Source: Paenibacillus sp. CC-CFT747 (GTDB lineage Bacteria > Bacillota > Bacilli > Paenibacillales > NBRC-103111). Taken from it: a stretch of 64,000 bases of DNA. A program made the translations under genes and the position numbers. Below, in pieces: positions 22,329-32,561 of this stretch (positions are counted from its first letter, which is position 1; each line of letters begins with the position of its first letter). The notes below the pieces were generated by a model. That model saw only the letters and a list, made by a program, of their open reading frames with translations. It had not been told where the DNA came from and ran no database searches. The stretch covers positions 3,967,501 to 4,031,500 of the forward strand of contig CP106741.1 in NCBI GenBank assembly GCA_030323305.1, in the 5' to 3' direction.

Positions 22329-23376
22329 TTCCCATAGCGGAAACAGCAGCACGCGTCTACGGTTACATGATTCATGATCACTCCAGGCAATGGGGGATGG
22401 ACAGGGAGGCCTGGGACTGGGTCCCGGGCGTCGGAGTGATCGCTATGTTGGAGTACGGGGAAACCTTCAAACGCCGCGAGGTCCTGGACGATCTTCATGA
22501 ATGGGAGCAGCGCAACCGGGTGAAGTCGGCGGAGCTGAAAGTCATCAACTCGATTGCGCCGTTCGCGATTTACGCTCCTCTATTTCGGCACACGGGTGAT
22601 TCCTATTATTATGAAGCATCCGTCCGGGTTGCCAACTGGCTGCTTCGGGAAGCCCCCGCACAAGGGAAGGGGCCTTTGAGCATACCGTAACGGAGGCGGC
22701 TCAATTCCCCGAGCAGGTGTGGGCCGATACGGTCTTTATGGCGGTGCTGTTCCTGGCAAGAACGGCCAGGCTGACCGGCCATGCCGAATATGCCAAGGAA
22801 GCAGTGGAGCAATCCTTGATTCATATGCGGCTGCTGCAGGACAAGGAGACGGACGTTCTGTTTCACGGCTGGAACTGCATCACGTCCGATCATATGTCCG
22901 CCGCCCGCTGGACCCGGGCCAACGCTTGGGTGGCGGCCGGCATACCGAAGATTGTTTCGGAGGTCGGAGGGCTTGCCCCAATTCCCGATGAACTGCGGAT
23001 AAGGTATGAGCGTCTGATGAAGGGCCTCATCCGGTATCAACAGGACGACGGGCTGTGGAGCACGGTCATGGACCATCCCGATTATTACCGCGAGGCGTCC
23101 GGCAGTGCCGGCATCGCATGCGGAATTCTGCGCGGCATCCGCAGCGGCTGGCTCTCTCCGGAGCTCGCGGAAGCAGCCGATCGGGCCCTTCCCGCCTTGG
23201 CGGAAAGGATCGAAGCTGATGGATGTGTGAGCGGGGTATCCGGCGGAACCCCGGTCATGGAAACAGTCGAAGCCTATAACCGCATCGCCTGTTACCCGAC
23301 CCTGTATGGGCAAGGGCTGATGCTGATGCTGTTGAACGCCTTCGAAGCGGCTAAGGCAGGGGAGGAAGGACGATGA
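22325..23376 (+). CDS. GH105 unsaturated uronyl hydrolase (YteR/YesR-like; one frame break)
   Basis: About 350 residues, (alpha/alpha)6 barrel, cytosolic (no signal peptide). GH105 enzymes hydrolyse the unsaturated galacturonyl or glucuronyl residue left at the non-reducing end by polysaccharide lyases, as YteR and YesR do on rhamnogalacturonan fragments. Supporting motifs are EQVWADTVFMAVLFLART with the catalytic Asp, RWTRANAW, and YREASGSAGIACGILRGIR. The ATG overlaps the stop of the upstream glycosidase (ATGA) and its own stop overlaps the next ATG, so translation is coupled across three genes. The frame breaks in the C5 run at 22653-22657; one C restores APRTREGAFEHTV. Confidence 0.87.
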
Positions 23377-25070
23377 GCACGGACATAGGGAGGGCCGCTT
23401 TGCTTAAGGCGCTGGAAGAGAGGGAGCCTGATTACAACGCGTCGATACGCATGCTGCGAAGGCCCTTTAGCAGCCCCGGGTACCATACGACAATCAAGCA
23501 GGCGGACTACGTTCACCCGACGCGGGAAACCGTTCAGTACGCGGTGGCCCTTCTTGACAGCGGCCAGGACACCTGGCGGGAAAGAGCCTTCTCCATCCTG
23601 GAGCAAATCGTGTCTCTGCAGGACGACGACCCGGCATCCCCTACATACGGAATCTGGTCCTGGTTCTACGAGGAGCCGCTTTCCCAAATGGCCCCGCCTG
23701 ATTGGAATTGGGCGGACTTCTGCGGAAAACAGCTGGTGCTGGCGGACGTCCGGCACGGGGCTTCCTTTCCGCCTGCCCTAAGGGCGGCGGTGAAGAAAGC
23801 CATCTACAACAGCTGTGAGGCGATCATCAAGCGGAATGTCGGACCGGAATATACGAACATCGCCATCATGGGGGCCTTCGTCACCTTGATCGCGGGGGAG
23901 CACTTCAGAGAAGAGAAGTTTCGCCTCTACGGCTTTGACCGGCTGGAGCGCTTCTACCGGCATACGAAGGAGCAGGGCACCTTCCAGGAATACAACAGCC
24001 CCACGTACACCATTGTTGCCATTGAAGAGCTTTCGAGCATTGCGACGGAAACGGAGAGCCCGGAAGCCCGTGCCATGATCGAAGAGCTTCTGGACGGGGC
24101 CTGGGAGATGGCTGCTTATCATTTTCATCCTGCGGTGAAGCAGTGGGCCGGGCCGCACAGCCGGTCTTACGACAAGCTGCTTCCGCCGGAGAAGCTCTCT
24201 TTATCCAGATGGCGTGTGAGGGTCACCTTCACTTGCTCCCGGAGAGCGAGTTGATCTATAACCTGACCTGGTATGGCAACCGGATCTCCTGTCCGGCCAA
24301 GTACCACCCGCTTTACCGGGAGGTGCAGGAAAGGCATGGAAAACAAGCGGTCGCCAAAAGAGCGGACGGCTCAAGCTCGAGAGAAGCTTATCTCTATATG
24401 AACCCGCGGGTTTCCGTCGGCAGCTTCAGCTCCAATATCATGTGGAACCAGTGCCGCAATCTTCTGGCTTATCTCTCGAACGGGCCGGCCTGCACGTATA
24501 TCCACTTCCGTGTTCTCCACGACGGCTACGACTACTGCTCGGCGGTCTATAACGGGATTCAAGAACAAGGCAGCGTTCTGCTCGGCGTGACCTTCGCAAC
24601 GAACGGCGGCGGCACGCACCCTAACCTGAACCCCGTGCATGGACGCATCACCGCTTCGGATCTAAGGCTGCGCTTCGAAATCGGCGGCTCCTGGATCAGG
24701 TAGCCGTTGACGGGCAGGGCGATCTTGTGAATGTCCGGGTGGACGGCCATCATGTTAAGCTGGGCAAGCTTTATGGAGCCTTTGGCGGGAAAACAGACTT
24801 CTTCTGGGAGATTCATAAAGAAGAGGCGCAGGTAAGCGTCGATCTGGTGATCCATTCGGGGAAGCCCGGACGTTGGATTTCCATTCCCTCTCGAAGGCCT
24901 GCTTCCTTCTGGCTTTCGATGTGGGGGAGGCGGACCGCGTCCTCCAGGCGGAAACGAAGGAGGCGGGCAGCAGCGTAGAAACCGAGGTGCGTTTTGGTGA
25001 AAACACTGTTCTGAGCCTGCAGCTTCCTACCGCGCCGGATGAGCTCCTTAAGCTTCTGCATCGATCGTAA
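23373..25070 (+). CDS. Uncharacterised protein, probable (alpha/alpha)6 barrel with C-terminal beta domain (three frame breaks)
   Basis: I do not recognise the family with confidence. After correction at the T3 run at 24200, the G2 near 24685 and the C3 run at 24865, it is about 566 residues. The first 280 are helical with conserved-looking aromatic/polar motifs (WSWFYEEP, NWADFCGKQL, EYTNIAIMGAF, EYNSPTYT, GPHSRSYDKLL), reminiscent of the toroid domain of heparinase II/III-like polysaccharide lyases. The second half is beta-rich (YLYMNPRVSVGSFSS, HDGYDYCS), like their sheet domain. There is no signal peptide. It is the third gene of the GH-A/GH105 operon, joined by an ATGA overlap and followed by a terminator, so it probably acts in the cytosol on the same oligosaccharide. 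Lyase or hydrolase activity is inference. Confidence 0.6.
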
Positions 25071-25116
25071 CCGCTATCCGGTTATTCTTAGTCAGCAACC
25101 TCAACCAACTGGCAGG

Positions 25117-25143
25117 CGCCCGCTTATAGCGGGCGTCTATTTT
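25117..25143 (+). terminator. Hairpin terminator closing the glycosidase operon
   Basis: CGCCCGCT-TAT-AGCGGGCG followed by a T-rich tail. Confidence 0.85.
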
Positions 25144-25207
25144 CGTTGTTAACAATCTAGTCCGACCCCTTCTCCAAACCCATCTATGCTGACAAGAAAA
25201 TTCATGT

Positions 25208-25222
25208 TATGGTTAGACCATA
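25208..25222. promoter_or_regulatory. Candidate FadR-family (GntR) operator upstream of the second AraC gene
   Basis: Perfect palindrome TATGGT-TAG-ACCATA, matching the TGGT-N3-ACCA form bound by FadR-subfamily GntR regulators. The same core recurs at 37483 and 38418. It overlaps a possible -10 (TATAGAT just downstream) about 95 bp before the start codon. Confidence 0.6.
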
Positions 25223-25316
25223 GTATAGATAGTAATAGGGAATAGCTTTCCGGTCTCTCCGCTGCGAATAATAGGGACGAGTCAGCCGGCGGCTGTTGAA
25301 GGAGGAGGCGAAACGG

Positions 25317-27329
25317 ATGACGTCACAAGATAAGTATACTTTCCTTGTAAAAGCGTTGCTGGTTATGGTGATGGTCTCCAGTCTGCCGCTGCTGCTGTTT
25401 AGTTCGTACAACATCAACCTGGTCATTACGAAAGCGATGGAGATGGTTAATTCCAAAAATCAAAACGAGCTTACCCGTACCGGAGTGCTGATGAATAACA
25501 GTCTCCGCCAGGTAAGGGAGCTGGCCAATTCGATCATGACGGAGAAAGCCTTTGCCAGCACTCAAACCGAGAGCGGCAAATGGAAAGCGCTTCAGCTGCT
25601 GACGGAAAAGCAGTTTGCTAACCCTTACATCAAAGAAGTGACCCTATACAACGAAAATCAGAAGTACATGCTCATTCCCAGTTACGGCATTGACCGGAAC
25701 ATGAGGTATCGTCCTGATCCGGAAATGGAAGCGGCGGTCTCCCGCATGTCCTTTTATGAAGTAAAGACGACGGATACCAAGACAGATGACGGGCACTATA
25801 CCGTGGATCTAATCGGCAAGCTCCCGGTCGTGACAGAGGATCGAAACAGCCTGATCATTCACCTCGACATCGAGAAAATCTACTATGACTTTCTGAAACA
25901 GCTGAACGTGGACCCGGAGCTTTACGATTATTATTTGACGAATGCGGAAGGGACCGTTCTTTATCATCCCAATCTGGCACTCGTCGGCCAAACCTTCTCA
26001 GGGCTTGAAGCAAGCAAGCCCGACCGAAAGATCAACACTTACCAGCTGGACTCCATGAACTGGAAGCTTGTGAGTGAAGTGAACAGCCGTCTTCTCTACC
26101 GCGATGTCACCGTTCTCCGCGGAAGAATGGTGACAATCGCTATTGCCGCCTCGGTGTTACTCCTCCTTCTTGTTGTAATGGGCCTTAGGTATCTGTATAA
26201 ACCGTTTCGCCATATCGCCCAGCGTGCCGAGGAGAACGAGGTGAAATGGAGGAAAACCATGCTGTACCGGTTAATCAAAGACCCGCAGCCCCGGGGTGCC
26301 GATCTTGAACGATTTCTTCCGGCTTATTCCTCTTATTTACTTGTAGTGGTGTTCATGATTAAGCACGGGGAGGAGGCCGTCCCGGACCCTTCCTCCATCT
26401 TGGGGATGGTGGAGGATCGCCTGGCCAAAATGTTCCGCGCAGACTTCTTCCGGGAGGAGCGGGAAATGATCTCGCTTGTTCAGCTTTCCGATCCGGATAT
26501 TAACCGGTTTCTGACGGAGCTGATGCTTGAACTGGACGGGGACTTGCTAGAGCAGCTGATGATCTGCGTAGGAGGCGTTCATTCCTTGCCCGATATTCAT
26601 AATTCGTACACGGAAGCGATGTATGCCTGTAACATCGGACGGATCTATTCGAATACGGATGTCTACTGCTTCAGCAAGCTGCCCATGGACTATGAAACCC
26701 GGAATCTGGCCATTCCCGCTGTAGAAGAGATGGAGCTGGCGATCCGGCAGCATAACGAGAAAGCTTATTCCGAAGCGTTGGATGTACTGTTCTCGGATAA
26801 GCTTACGGTGGTGGACTACAATTATAATTTTTATTTGACCGTTTCCCTGCTCCTTCGCCTGTACGGACAAGAAAGCTTATCCTTCCTTCAGGAGCTGAAC
26901 CGGCTGATCACGGAGCGGGGGATCATGAACATCACGGGAGTGAAGCAATTTTTCCTCTCCAAATTTCAAACCTTTCAGAAGGAATACGACGGGGATACCA
27001 AAAACTATTTTCACAAAATTGAAGCCTTCATTGCTTCTAAGTATCGGGTTAACTTTTCCTTGGACGAATTGGCGGAAGCAGCCGGCGTAACCAAGCAGCA
27101 CCTCATTGCCCTGTTCAAGCAGTTTTACAATCGGACGCCCGTCGAATATATAAACGAATACCGGATCGAGAAAGCCAAGCAGCATCTGGCCGATTCGGCC
27201 GCTAGAATATCCGACGTCGGTATCCTGGCCGGTTTCAACAGCAACAGTTATTTTGCGAAGGTGTTCAAGCAATACACCGGCATTACCCCATCGGAGTACC
27301 GCCAGCTCATCCACAACCGGCAGCCGTAA
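25317..27329 (+). CDS. Membrane-anchored AraC family regulator with Cache sensor
   Basis: 670 residues. The first membrane helix is in LLVMVMVSSLPLLLFSS, followed by an extracellular dCache-like sensor (residues about 40-260) and a second helix (TIAIAASVLLLLLVVMGL). The last 100 residues form an AraC double helix-turn-helix (FSLDELAEAAGVTKQHLIALF ... FAKVFKQYTGITPSEYRQL). The ATG at 25317 is 8 bases after AAGGAGGAGG and is preferred over the in-frame TTG at 25296, which overlaps that site. It directly precedes importer 2, its probable target. The palindrome at 25208-25222 suggests it is in turn repressed by a GntR-type protein. Confidence 0.9.
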   Translation: MTSQDKYTFLVKALLVMVMVSSLPLLLFSSYNINLVITKAMEMVNSKNQNELTRTGVLMNNSLRQVRELANSIMTEKAFASTQTESGKWKALQLLTEKQFANPYIKEVTLYNENQKYMLIPSYGIDRNMRYRPDPEMEAAVSRMSFYEVKTTDTKTDDGHYTVDLIGKLPVVTEDRNSLIIHLDIEKIYYDFLKQLNVDPELYDYYLTNAEGTVLYHPNLALVGQTFSGLEASKPDRKINTYQLDSMNWKLVSEVNSRLLYRDVTVLRGRMVTIAIAASVLLLLLVVMGLRYLYKPFRHIAQRAEENEVKWRKTMLYRLIKDPQPRGADLERFLPAYSSYLLVVVFMIKHGEEAVPDPSSILGMVEDRLAKMFRADFFREEREMISLVQLSDPDINRFLTELMLELDGDLLEQLMICVGGVHSLPDIHNSYTEAMYACNIGRIYSNTDVYCFSKLPMDYETRNLAIPAVEEMELAIRQHNEKAYSEALDVLFSDKLTVVDYNYNFYLTVSLLLRLYGQESLSFLQELNRLITERGIMNITGVKQFFLSKFQTFQKEYDGDTKNYFHKIEAFIASKYRVNFSLDELAEAAGVTKQHLIALFKQFYNRTPVEYINEYRIEKAKQHLADSAARISDVGILAGFNSNSYFAKVFKQYTGITPSEYRQLIHNRQP

Positions 27330-27376
27330 GCGAATGACAACCCTGGCCCATGGGCTTTTATCATGGCCCGGCGGGA

Positions 27377-27403
27377 TTGTAACGATATTCGGATCGTTGT
27401 AAC
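27377..27403. promoter_or_regulatory. Candidate AraC binding region before importer 2
   Basis: Two direct TTGTAAC repeats start exactly 20 bp apart (27377 and 27397), two helical turns as expected for an AraC-type operator. Between and overlapping them is a perfect AACGAT-N6-ATCGTT palindrome (27381-27398). It lies about 150 bp upstream of the binding-protein gene. The same TTGTAACCAT word recurs at 56050. Confidence 0.4.
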
Positions 27404-27548
27404 CATAGGCCTCTCCCTAGGAATTTCAAGCCATCTGAATATTTTGGGATTGAAACCGGCCGGTTGATCGACCATGATGACCGTATCACCAAGCTAAAGC
27501 CGAGCGAGTCCAGGAAACCAAAGAAAACCCAAAGGAGGAATGGGAAGG

Positions 27549-29063
27549 ATGGGACGAAGCAGCGGAAAGGGGAGGTCGAAGGCGTGGTTTCTTTCAGCCG
27601 TGTCACTTGCTGTCATGCTCTCAGCATGCAGCTCCGGAACACCCAAGGACAAGGAGGTGGCGGTGGCCGACACAGCCGCTCCGAAGAAGGCGGCCAAAAT
27701 TGTAGCGTTGTCCTACAATCCATCGTATGACCGCAAAGGATCACCCGAGGAGAAGCATGTGCATGATCTCATCCAAGAAAAAACGGGAGCGGACGTGGAG
27801 GTTATCTTTACCCCGAGCGATCAGTTTGCGAGCAAACGGAACCTGATGCTTTCGTCTGACGAGCAGCTGGATTTTGCCGAAGTTTCCGTTAGCGATGCCA
27901 TCGACTTGTATAAGAACAATGCCATCATCGCCGTAGACGACCTGCTGAATACCTACGGGCCGAACCTCAAGAAGAATGTGAAGCCGCAAGCCTTCAAGCA
28001 GGTTACCTTCCAAGGCAAAATTCTCGGGATTCCCCGGGAAGCTCCCGTCATTACGCCGGACGCGCTGCAAATCCGCAAGGACTGGCTGAAGAACCTCGGG
28101 CTTTCCGTTCCCAAAAGCATAGAAGACTTCGAGAAGGTCATGGACGCCTTCAAGAATGGGGACCCCGACCGTAACGGCAAGAACGATACCTATCCGCTCA
28201 CGACCGGATGGGGCAACTTCGGCAAGCTGGAGACAATATTCAGCCCGAATTTCTTGCCTCAAGCTATGGCCTGGTGGAAGGACAGCGACGGCAAGCTTAA
28301 GCCGGCCGAGCTCCATCCCGGTTATTCGGCGATGATGGCCAAATTCGTGGAATGGAACAAGAAGGGGTACATTTGGCCCGACATGCTGCTCTCCAACATG
28401 GCCAAGCAGCAGGAGGTCATCGCCCAGAACAAAGCAGGGACCGTTGCCGGCTGGTTCTCCTCCACCATTGTGAATGCTCATGACGTCCTGCGCAAGACGG
28501 TTCCCGACGCGGAATACCAGCCGATCATGCTGGAGGGCAAGGGAATCAACAAGCTGGAGACAACCTCTTATGCCGGAACCGTTATGGTGATTTTCAAGAA
28601 GAGCAAGCATCCGGAAGAAGCGATGAAGCTGTTCAATTTCGAAGGAACCTATGACGGATGGCTGCTGGGCACTTACGGGGTGGCCGGGGAGAACTACAAT
28701 ATGCTTCCCGACGGCATGATCGAATTCATTTCCGACGACAAAACGGATATTAACAAAGCCAAGTATTATGCGAAATATTCGTGGGTCGGCATTGTATGGG
28801 ACGGCAAGCCGGCTTGGCCGATCAAAACCTGGGTTGGCGAGCAGTACAACCTGAAGAAGCAGCAGGTCGAAAGCCTTCCGCGGTTTGACTCCATCGACAA
28901 GACCGTGTTCTACGATCAAACGAAATGGAAGTCTTCTTCCCGGCTGAACGATATGAAGACCTATTTGGATGAACAAAAAGTAAAGGTCTTTACAGGGGAA
29001 GTTCCCGTCAGCGACTGGGAGAAAATCATGAAGAAATGGCTGGAAATGGGGGCCAGCAAATGA
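27549..29063 (+). CDS. Extracellular sugar-binding lipoprotein, LplA type (importer 2)
   Basis: 504 residues, intact. A lipoprotein signal ends in LSACSSG, with the anchoring Cys near residue 25. The body has the LplA-family layout: SYNPSYDRKGSPEEK, SDQFASKRNLMLSS, and the calcium-site-like NGDPDRNGKNDTYPLTTGWG. AAGGAGG ends 10 bases before the ATG at 27549; the ATG at 27540 is too close to it. It delivers an oligosaccharide to the permeases at 29170 and 30153. Confidence 0.93.
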   Translation: MGRSSGKGRSKAWFLSAVSLAVMLSACSSGTPKDKEVAVADTAAPKKAAKIVALSYNPSYDRKGSPEEKHVHDLIQEKTGADVEVIFTPSDQFASKRNLMLSSDEQLDFAEVSVSDAIDLYKNNAIIAVDDLLNTYGPNLKKNVKPQAFKQVTFQGKILGIPREAPVITPDALQIRKDWLKNLGLSVPKSIEDFEKVMDAFKNGDPDRNGKNDTYPLTTGWGNFGKLETIFSPNFLPQAMAWWKDSDGKLKPAELHPGYSAMMAKFVEWNKKGYIWPDMLLSNMAKQQEVIAQNKAGTVAGWFSSTIVNAHDVLRKTVPDAEYQPIMLEGKGINKLETTSYAGTVMVIFKKSKHPEEAMKLFNFEGTYDGWLLGTYGVAGENYNMLPDGMIEFISDDKTDINKAKYYAKYSWVGIVWDGKPAWPIKTWVGEQYNLKKQQVESLPRFDSIDKTVFYDQTKWKSSSRLNDMKTYLDEQKVKVFTGEVPVSDWEKIMKKWLEMGASK

Positions 29064-29169
29064 TCGAGGACCGGAATGCCGACTATGCGGAGCAAAGCAA
29101 ATAAAGGGTCCGCGTTCTGCTTTCCCTTTACGGGGGCAGGACGCTCCTTGTAAGAAAGGAGGAAACGCC

Positions 29170-30159
29170 TTGAAGGGGTCTCCAGCCGCGCCTGCCGATA
29201 AGAGCGTTCTCCATTCGGCTCCTCACGGGGCGGCCGTCAAACGAAAAGGGCGGATGTTCCCTCTCTGGAGGTATAAATTCCTTTACCTCCTGCTGCTGCC
29301 AGGGCTGCTGCATGTCGTGATCTTTCACTATGTTCCGATGTATGGGATCGTCATCGCCTTTCAGAACTTCAGCCCTTACGCCGGGGTGAGCTCCATTTTC
29401 CAAGACCCCCAATGGGTGGGTCTGGACCATTTCCGCGCCTTCTTTCAGTCGTATTATTTCGGAAGAATTATCGGCAATACGCTCCTGATAAGCAGCTACA
29501 AAATTCTGTTCGGGTTTCCCGCCCCCGTTATCCTGGCTCTGCTCCTGAATGAAATCCGGCATGCCCGCTTCAAAAAAGTGGTTCAGACCATTACTTATTT
29601 GCCGCATTTCCTGTCATGGGTTATCCTTTCCGGCTTGATCCTGACCCTGCTGTCCCCGACAACCGGGATGGTCAGCAAAATCATCATGAACCTGGGCGGT
29701 CCGCAAACCAACCTGCTCGCGAGTCCGGATTTTTTCCGTCCCCTCCTGGTTGGAAGCGAAGTATGGGCCGGAGTCGGCTGGGGGAGCATCATCTATTTGG
29801 CCGCTCTGGCGGGAATCGATCCGGCCCAATACGAAAGCGCTAAGATGGACGGGGCCGGCCGGTTTCAGCAAATGCTTTATATCAGCCTTCCGGGGATGGC
29901 CAACATCCTATCCATTATCTTTATCTTTGCGGTCGCCGGCATTCTGAATGCGGGCTTCGAGCAGGTGCTGCTGCTTTATTCTCCGAACGTATACAGCGTC
30001 GGCGATATTATCGATACGTATGTTTACCGGGAAGGCCTGATTAACAACAAGTATTCGTACGCACAGGCCGTCGGATTGTTTAAGAACGTCGTCGGTCTGG
30101 TGTTCCTGCTTGTCACCAACTACATCGTGAAGAGGTTGGGGAAGGAGGGCATATGGTAA
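29170..30159 (+). CDS. ABC sugar importer permease, LplB type (importer 2)
   Basis: 329 residues, intact, with six predicted membrane helices. HYVPMYGIVIAFQNFSPY near the start and YESAKMDGAGRFQQMLYISLPGM (the cytoplasmic EAA loop, quoted in part) mark an LplB-type permease. The start is probably TTG at 29170, which has AAGAAAGGAGG upstream; no better ATG lies nearby. The last codons overlap the ATG of the second permease. Its partner is the binding protein 107 bases upstream. Confidence 0.92.
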   Translation: MKGSPAAPADKSVLHSAPHGAAVKRKGRMFPLWRYKFLYLLLLPGLLHVVIFHYVPMYGIVIAFQNFSPYAGVSSIFQDPQWVGLDHFRAFFQSYYFGRIIGNTLLISSYKILFGFPAPVILALLLNEIRHARFKKVVQTITYLPHFLSWVILSGLILTLLSPTTGMVSKIIMNLGGPQTNLLASPDFFRPLLVGSEVWAGVGWGSIIYLAALAGIDPAQYESAKMDGAGRFQQMLYISLPGMANILSIIFIFAVAGILNAGFEQVLLLYSPNVYSVGDIIDTYVYREGLINNKYSYAQAVGLFKNVVGLVFLLVTNYIVKRLGKEGIW

Positions 30160-31015
30160 GGAAGACGGCATTTGATTACGCCAATAGCGCATTTATGCTT
30201 CTGTTCTGCTGCAGCATCATCCTGCCTTTCCTGTTCGTCATCAGCCAATCGCTCATGTCCAATGAGGATGTGCTGAAATACGGGGTTACCCTGATCCCCA
30301 AGCACGTGACCTTCTATGCCTATAAATACTTGCTGGTGGACAATACCTTTCTTTATCGGGCCTTTGCCAACTCGGTGTTCGTCACCACAGTGGGGACGGG
30401 GCTTTGTCTGCTGGTAACCGGAGGCATGGCATACGCCTTATCCAAAAAATACTTGCCGTACCGCCATGCCATCACCCTGTTCGTCATGGCCACCATGTTT
30501 TTCAGCGGCGGTCTTATTCCGTCCTACCTTCTCGTGGTAGGGCTGGGGCTGAAAAACTCCTTGTGGGCTTTAATGGTGCCTTCCTTTCTGAGCGTATGGA
30601 ACATGTTCTTGCTTCGAAATTTTTTTATGGAGCTCCCCGCGAAGTGGAGGAATCCGCTTATCTGGATGGGGCGAACGATGTGACGATTCTCGGAAGGATC
30701 GCGATTCCGATGTCGCTTCCCGCCCTCGCTACGATCGGATTGTTTTATGCGGTTGGCTTCTGGAACAGCTGGGTGCCGGCATCCATTTATTTGAATGACC
30801 CGGACAAATGGCCTTTGCAAATGCTGGTGAAGACACTGCTGACCTCCTTCGATCCAAGCCAAGGAGGCGGCTCCCAGGATCTGCTGATGGTCCTCTCGAA
30901 GGACAGCGTCCGCTCGGCCGCCGTCATCCTGACCACACTGCCCATTATGCTGGTGTATCCCTTCCTGCAAAAGTATTTTGTCAAAGGCATTACCGTCGGT
31001 TCGATCAAAGGGTAG
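30153..31015 (+). CDS. ABC sugar importer permease, YtcP type (importer 2; one frame break)
   Basis: Starts inside the end of the LplB gene (ATGGTAA overlap) and ends in QKYFVKGITVGSIKG, the hallmark of YtcP/LplC permeases. The frame breaks in the C4 run at 30634-30637; one extra C restores NFFMELPREVEESAYLDGAND, the start of the EAA loop, and gives 287 residues. It completes importer 2, which has no local ATPase. Confidence 0.87.
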
Positions 31016-31041
31016 CATTTAATAAAGGAGAGGGAGCTTGC

Positions 31042-32540
31042 ATGGGAAAGCTGCTTTTTTGGGACGACACTTCTATCGAGCACCGGTCGGAGGTGAGGTT
31101 CGTCCCCCACCGTCCGGAGAAATGCCGGGCCAATCCGCTGATGGCCGGAAACGCCTTCCATGGAGGGCCCCAGACGGTCATGTACACCGCTCAGAACCGG
31201 CTGTTTCAGATGTGGTATGCCAGCACGAACGCTGCCAAGGAACCGGTTCTGCTCTGTTACAACTCACGGGACGGAATAACGTGGGAAGCGCCGGATTGGG
31301 GAGTTTATGACGATCCGACTTTTCCCAATGTCGTCATGAAATCGGGCTGCCCCGGGGTTCCGCATGTGAATTTCAACATCCAGCGGATCGTACGGGACGA
31401 ACAGGAGCCCGATCCGGACAAGCGATACCAAATGCTCTACTTTGACCGGTCGCCGGAAACCGGCCTCCATGGTGTGGGGGCGGCGGCTTCTCCGGACGGA
31501 ATCCATTGGACGCGGATGAATGGAGGAGATTTCGTTTTCCGCGGCCACGACGCCTTTAATGTGATGGTGGATAAGAAGAACGGACGGTACAACGGCTATC
31601 ACATTCAGCTACTGACGAAGGGAGCTTCCCCGTATACGGCCCATGACAACGCTCCCGCCATCCGGAGAGTAGTGGGGCTTCGAACAAGCGGGAATTTCCG
31701 GGACTGGACGGAGCACGGACAAATTATTACGGTGGACGGGGCCGACCCGGTCGATTTGCAGCATTATTTTTTTCGGTAAGCGCCTATGAAGATTACTATG
31801 TGGGGCTGCTCAATGCGTATTATACCGAGTCCCAGGTGGGGGATACGGTCTTTCTGTTCAGTAAGGACGGCATCCATTGGGATAAGCGCTACGCCGGCTA
31901 TAAGCCGGACAGCTTTCTCCCTTTGGGGGAGGAGGATGAATGGGACAGCGGCTTCCTGTTTTCCGTGCAAGAGCCCGTTCCGGTAGGCGACCGGATCTAT
32001 TTCTACTACCAGGCGATGAACCGTCCGCATAACTGGATCGCCTGGTTCGAGAACGAAAGGGACTTCCTTGGGCGGTTATCCGCCCAGCGGCAGTGGGAGG
32101 CCAAGCTCGGCCAACGGAAGGTGTACGAGAAGGAGGTGATTAAAGCCTTATACGAGGAGCTGGCGGCCAGGGTGGAGAAACGCCAGCAATCGGAGCAGGC
32201 ACAGTTTATCCGGGGAATGGGTCTGGCCACTCTGCGGGAGGACGGGTTCGTCTCCTTAACCGGCCGGAAGGAGAAACCCGGCTTGGTGATCACCAAGCCG
32301 TTTCCTCTAGGGGAGAAGCTTTTCGTTAACGCAGACTGCCGGGCGGGAACGCTGACGGCCTCGTTGACCGACGAAGCGGGCAATCCGTTAGAAGGAGGGG
32401 AAGCGTGCCACCTTTCCGGCCAAGACGGAACCCGATTGGAGCTTCCTTGGAGCTCCCTGCGGGGGGCGGAGCGGGCTGGACGTAACGTCAAGCTCCATCT
32501 GACCCTGCAGGATTGTCATTTGTACTCCGTTGTTTTTTAA
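31042..32540 (+). CDS. Cytosolic five-bladed beta-propeller glycosidase-like protein (GH32/43/68 superfamily; one frame break)
   Basis: About 499 residues without signal peptide. The repeated blade pattern S-x-DGIxW (NSRDGITWEAP, ASPDGIHWTRM, FSKDGIHWDKR) and segments such as FQMWYAST and IYFYYQAMN are typical of five-bladed propellers related to GH32/GH43. A C-terminal beta-sandwich-like region (LTASLTDEAGNPLEGGEA) also fits that superfamily. I could not assign the three catalytic acidic residues safely. The frame breaks in the T7 run at 31767-31773; one T restores QHYFFSVSAYEDYYVG. It lies 26 bases after importer 2 and probably acts on the imported oligosaccharide. Confidence 0.72.
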
Positions 32541-32561
32541 GCGTAGCGAGGGGTTATCAGG

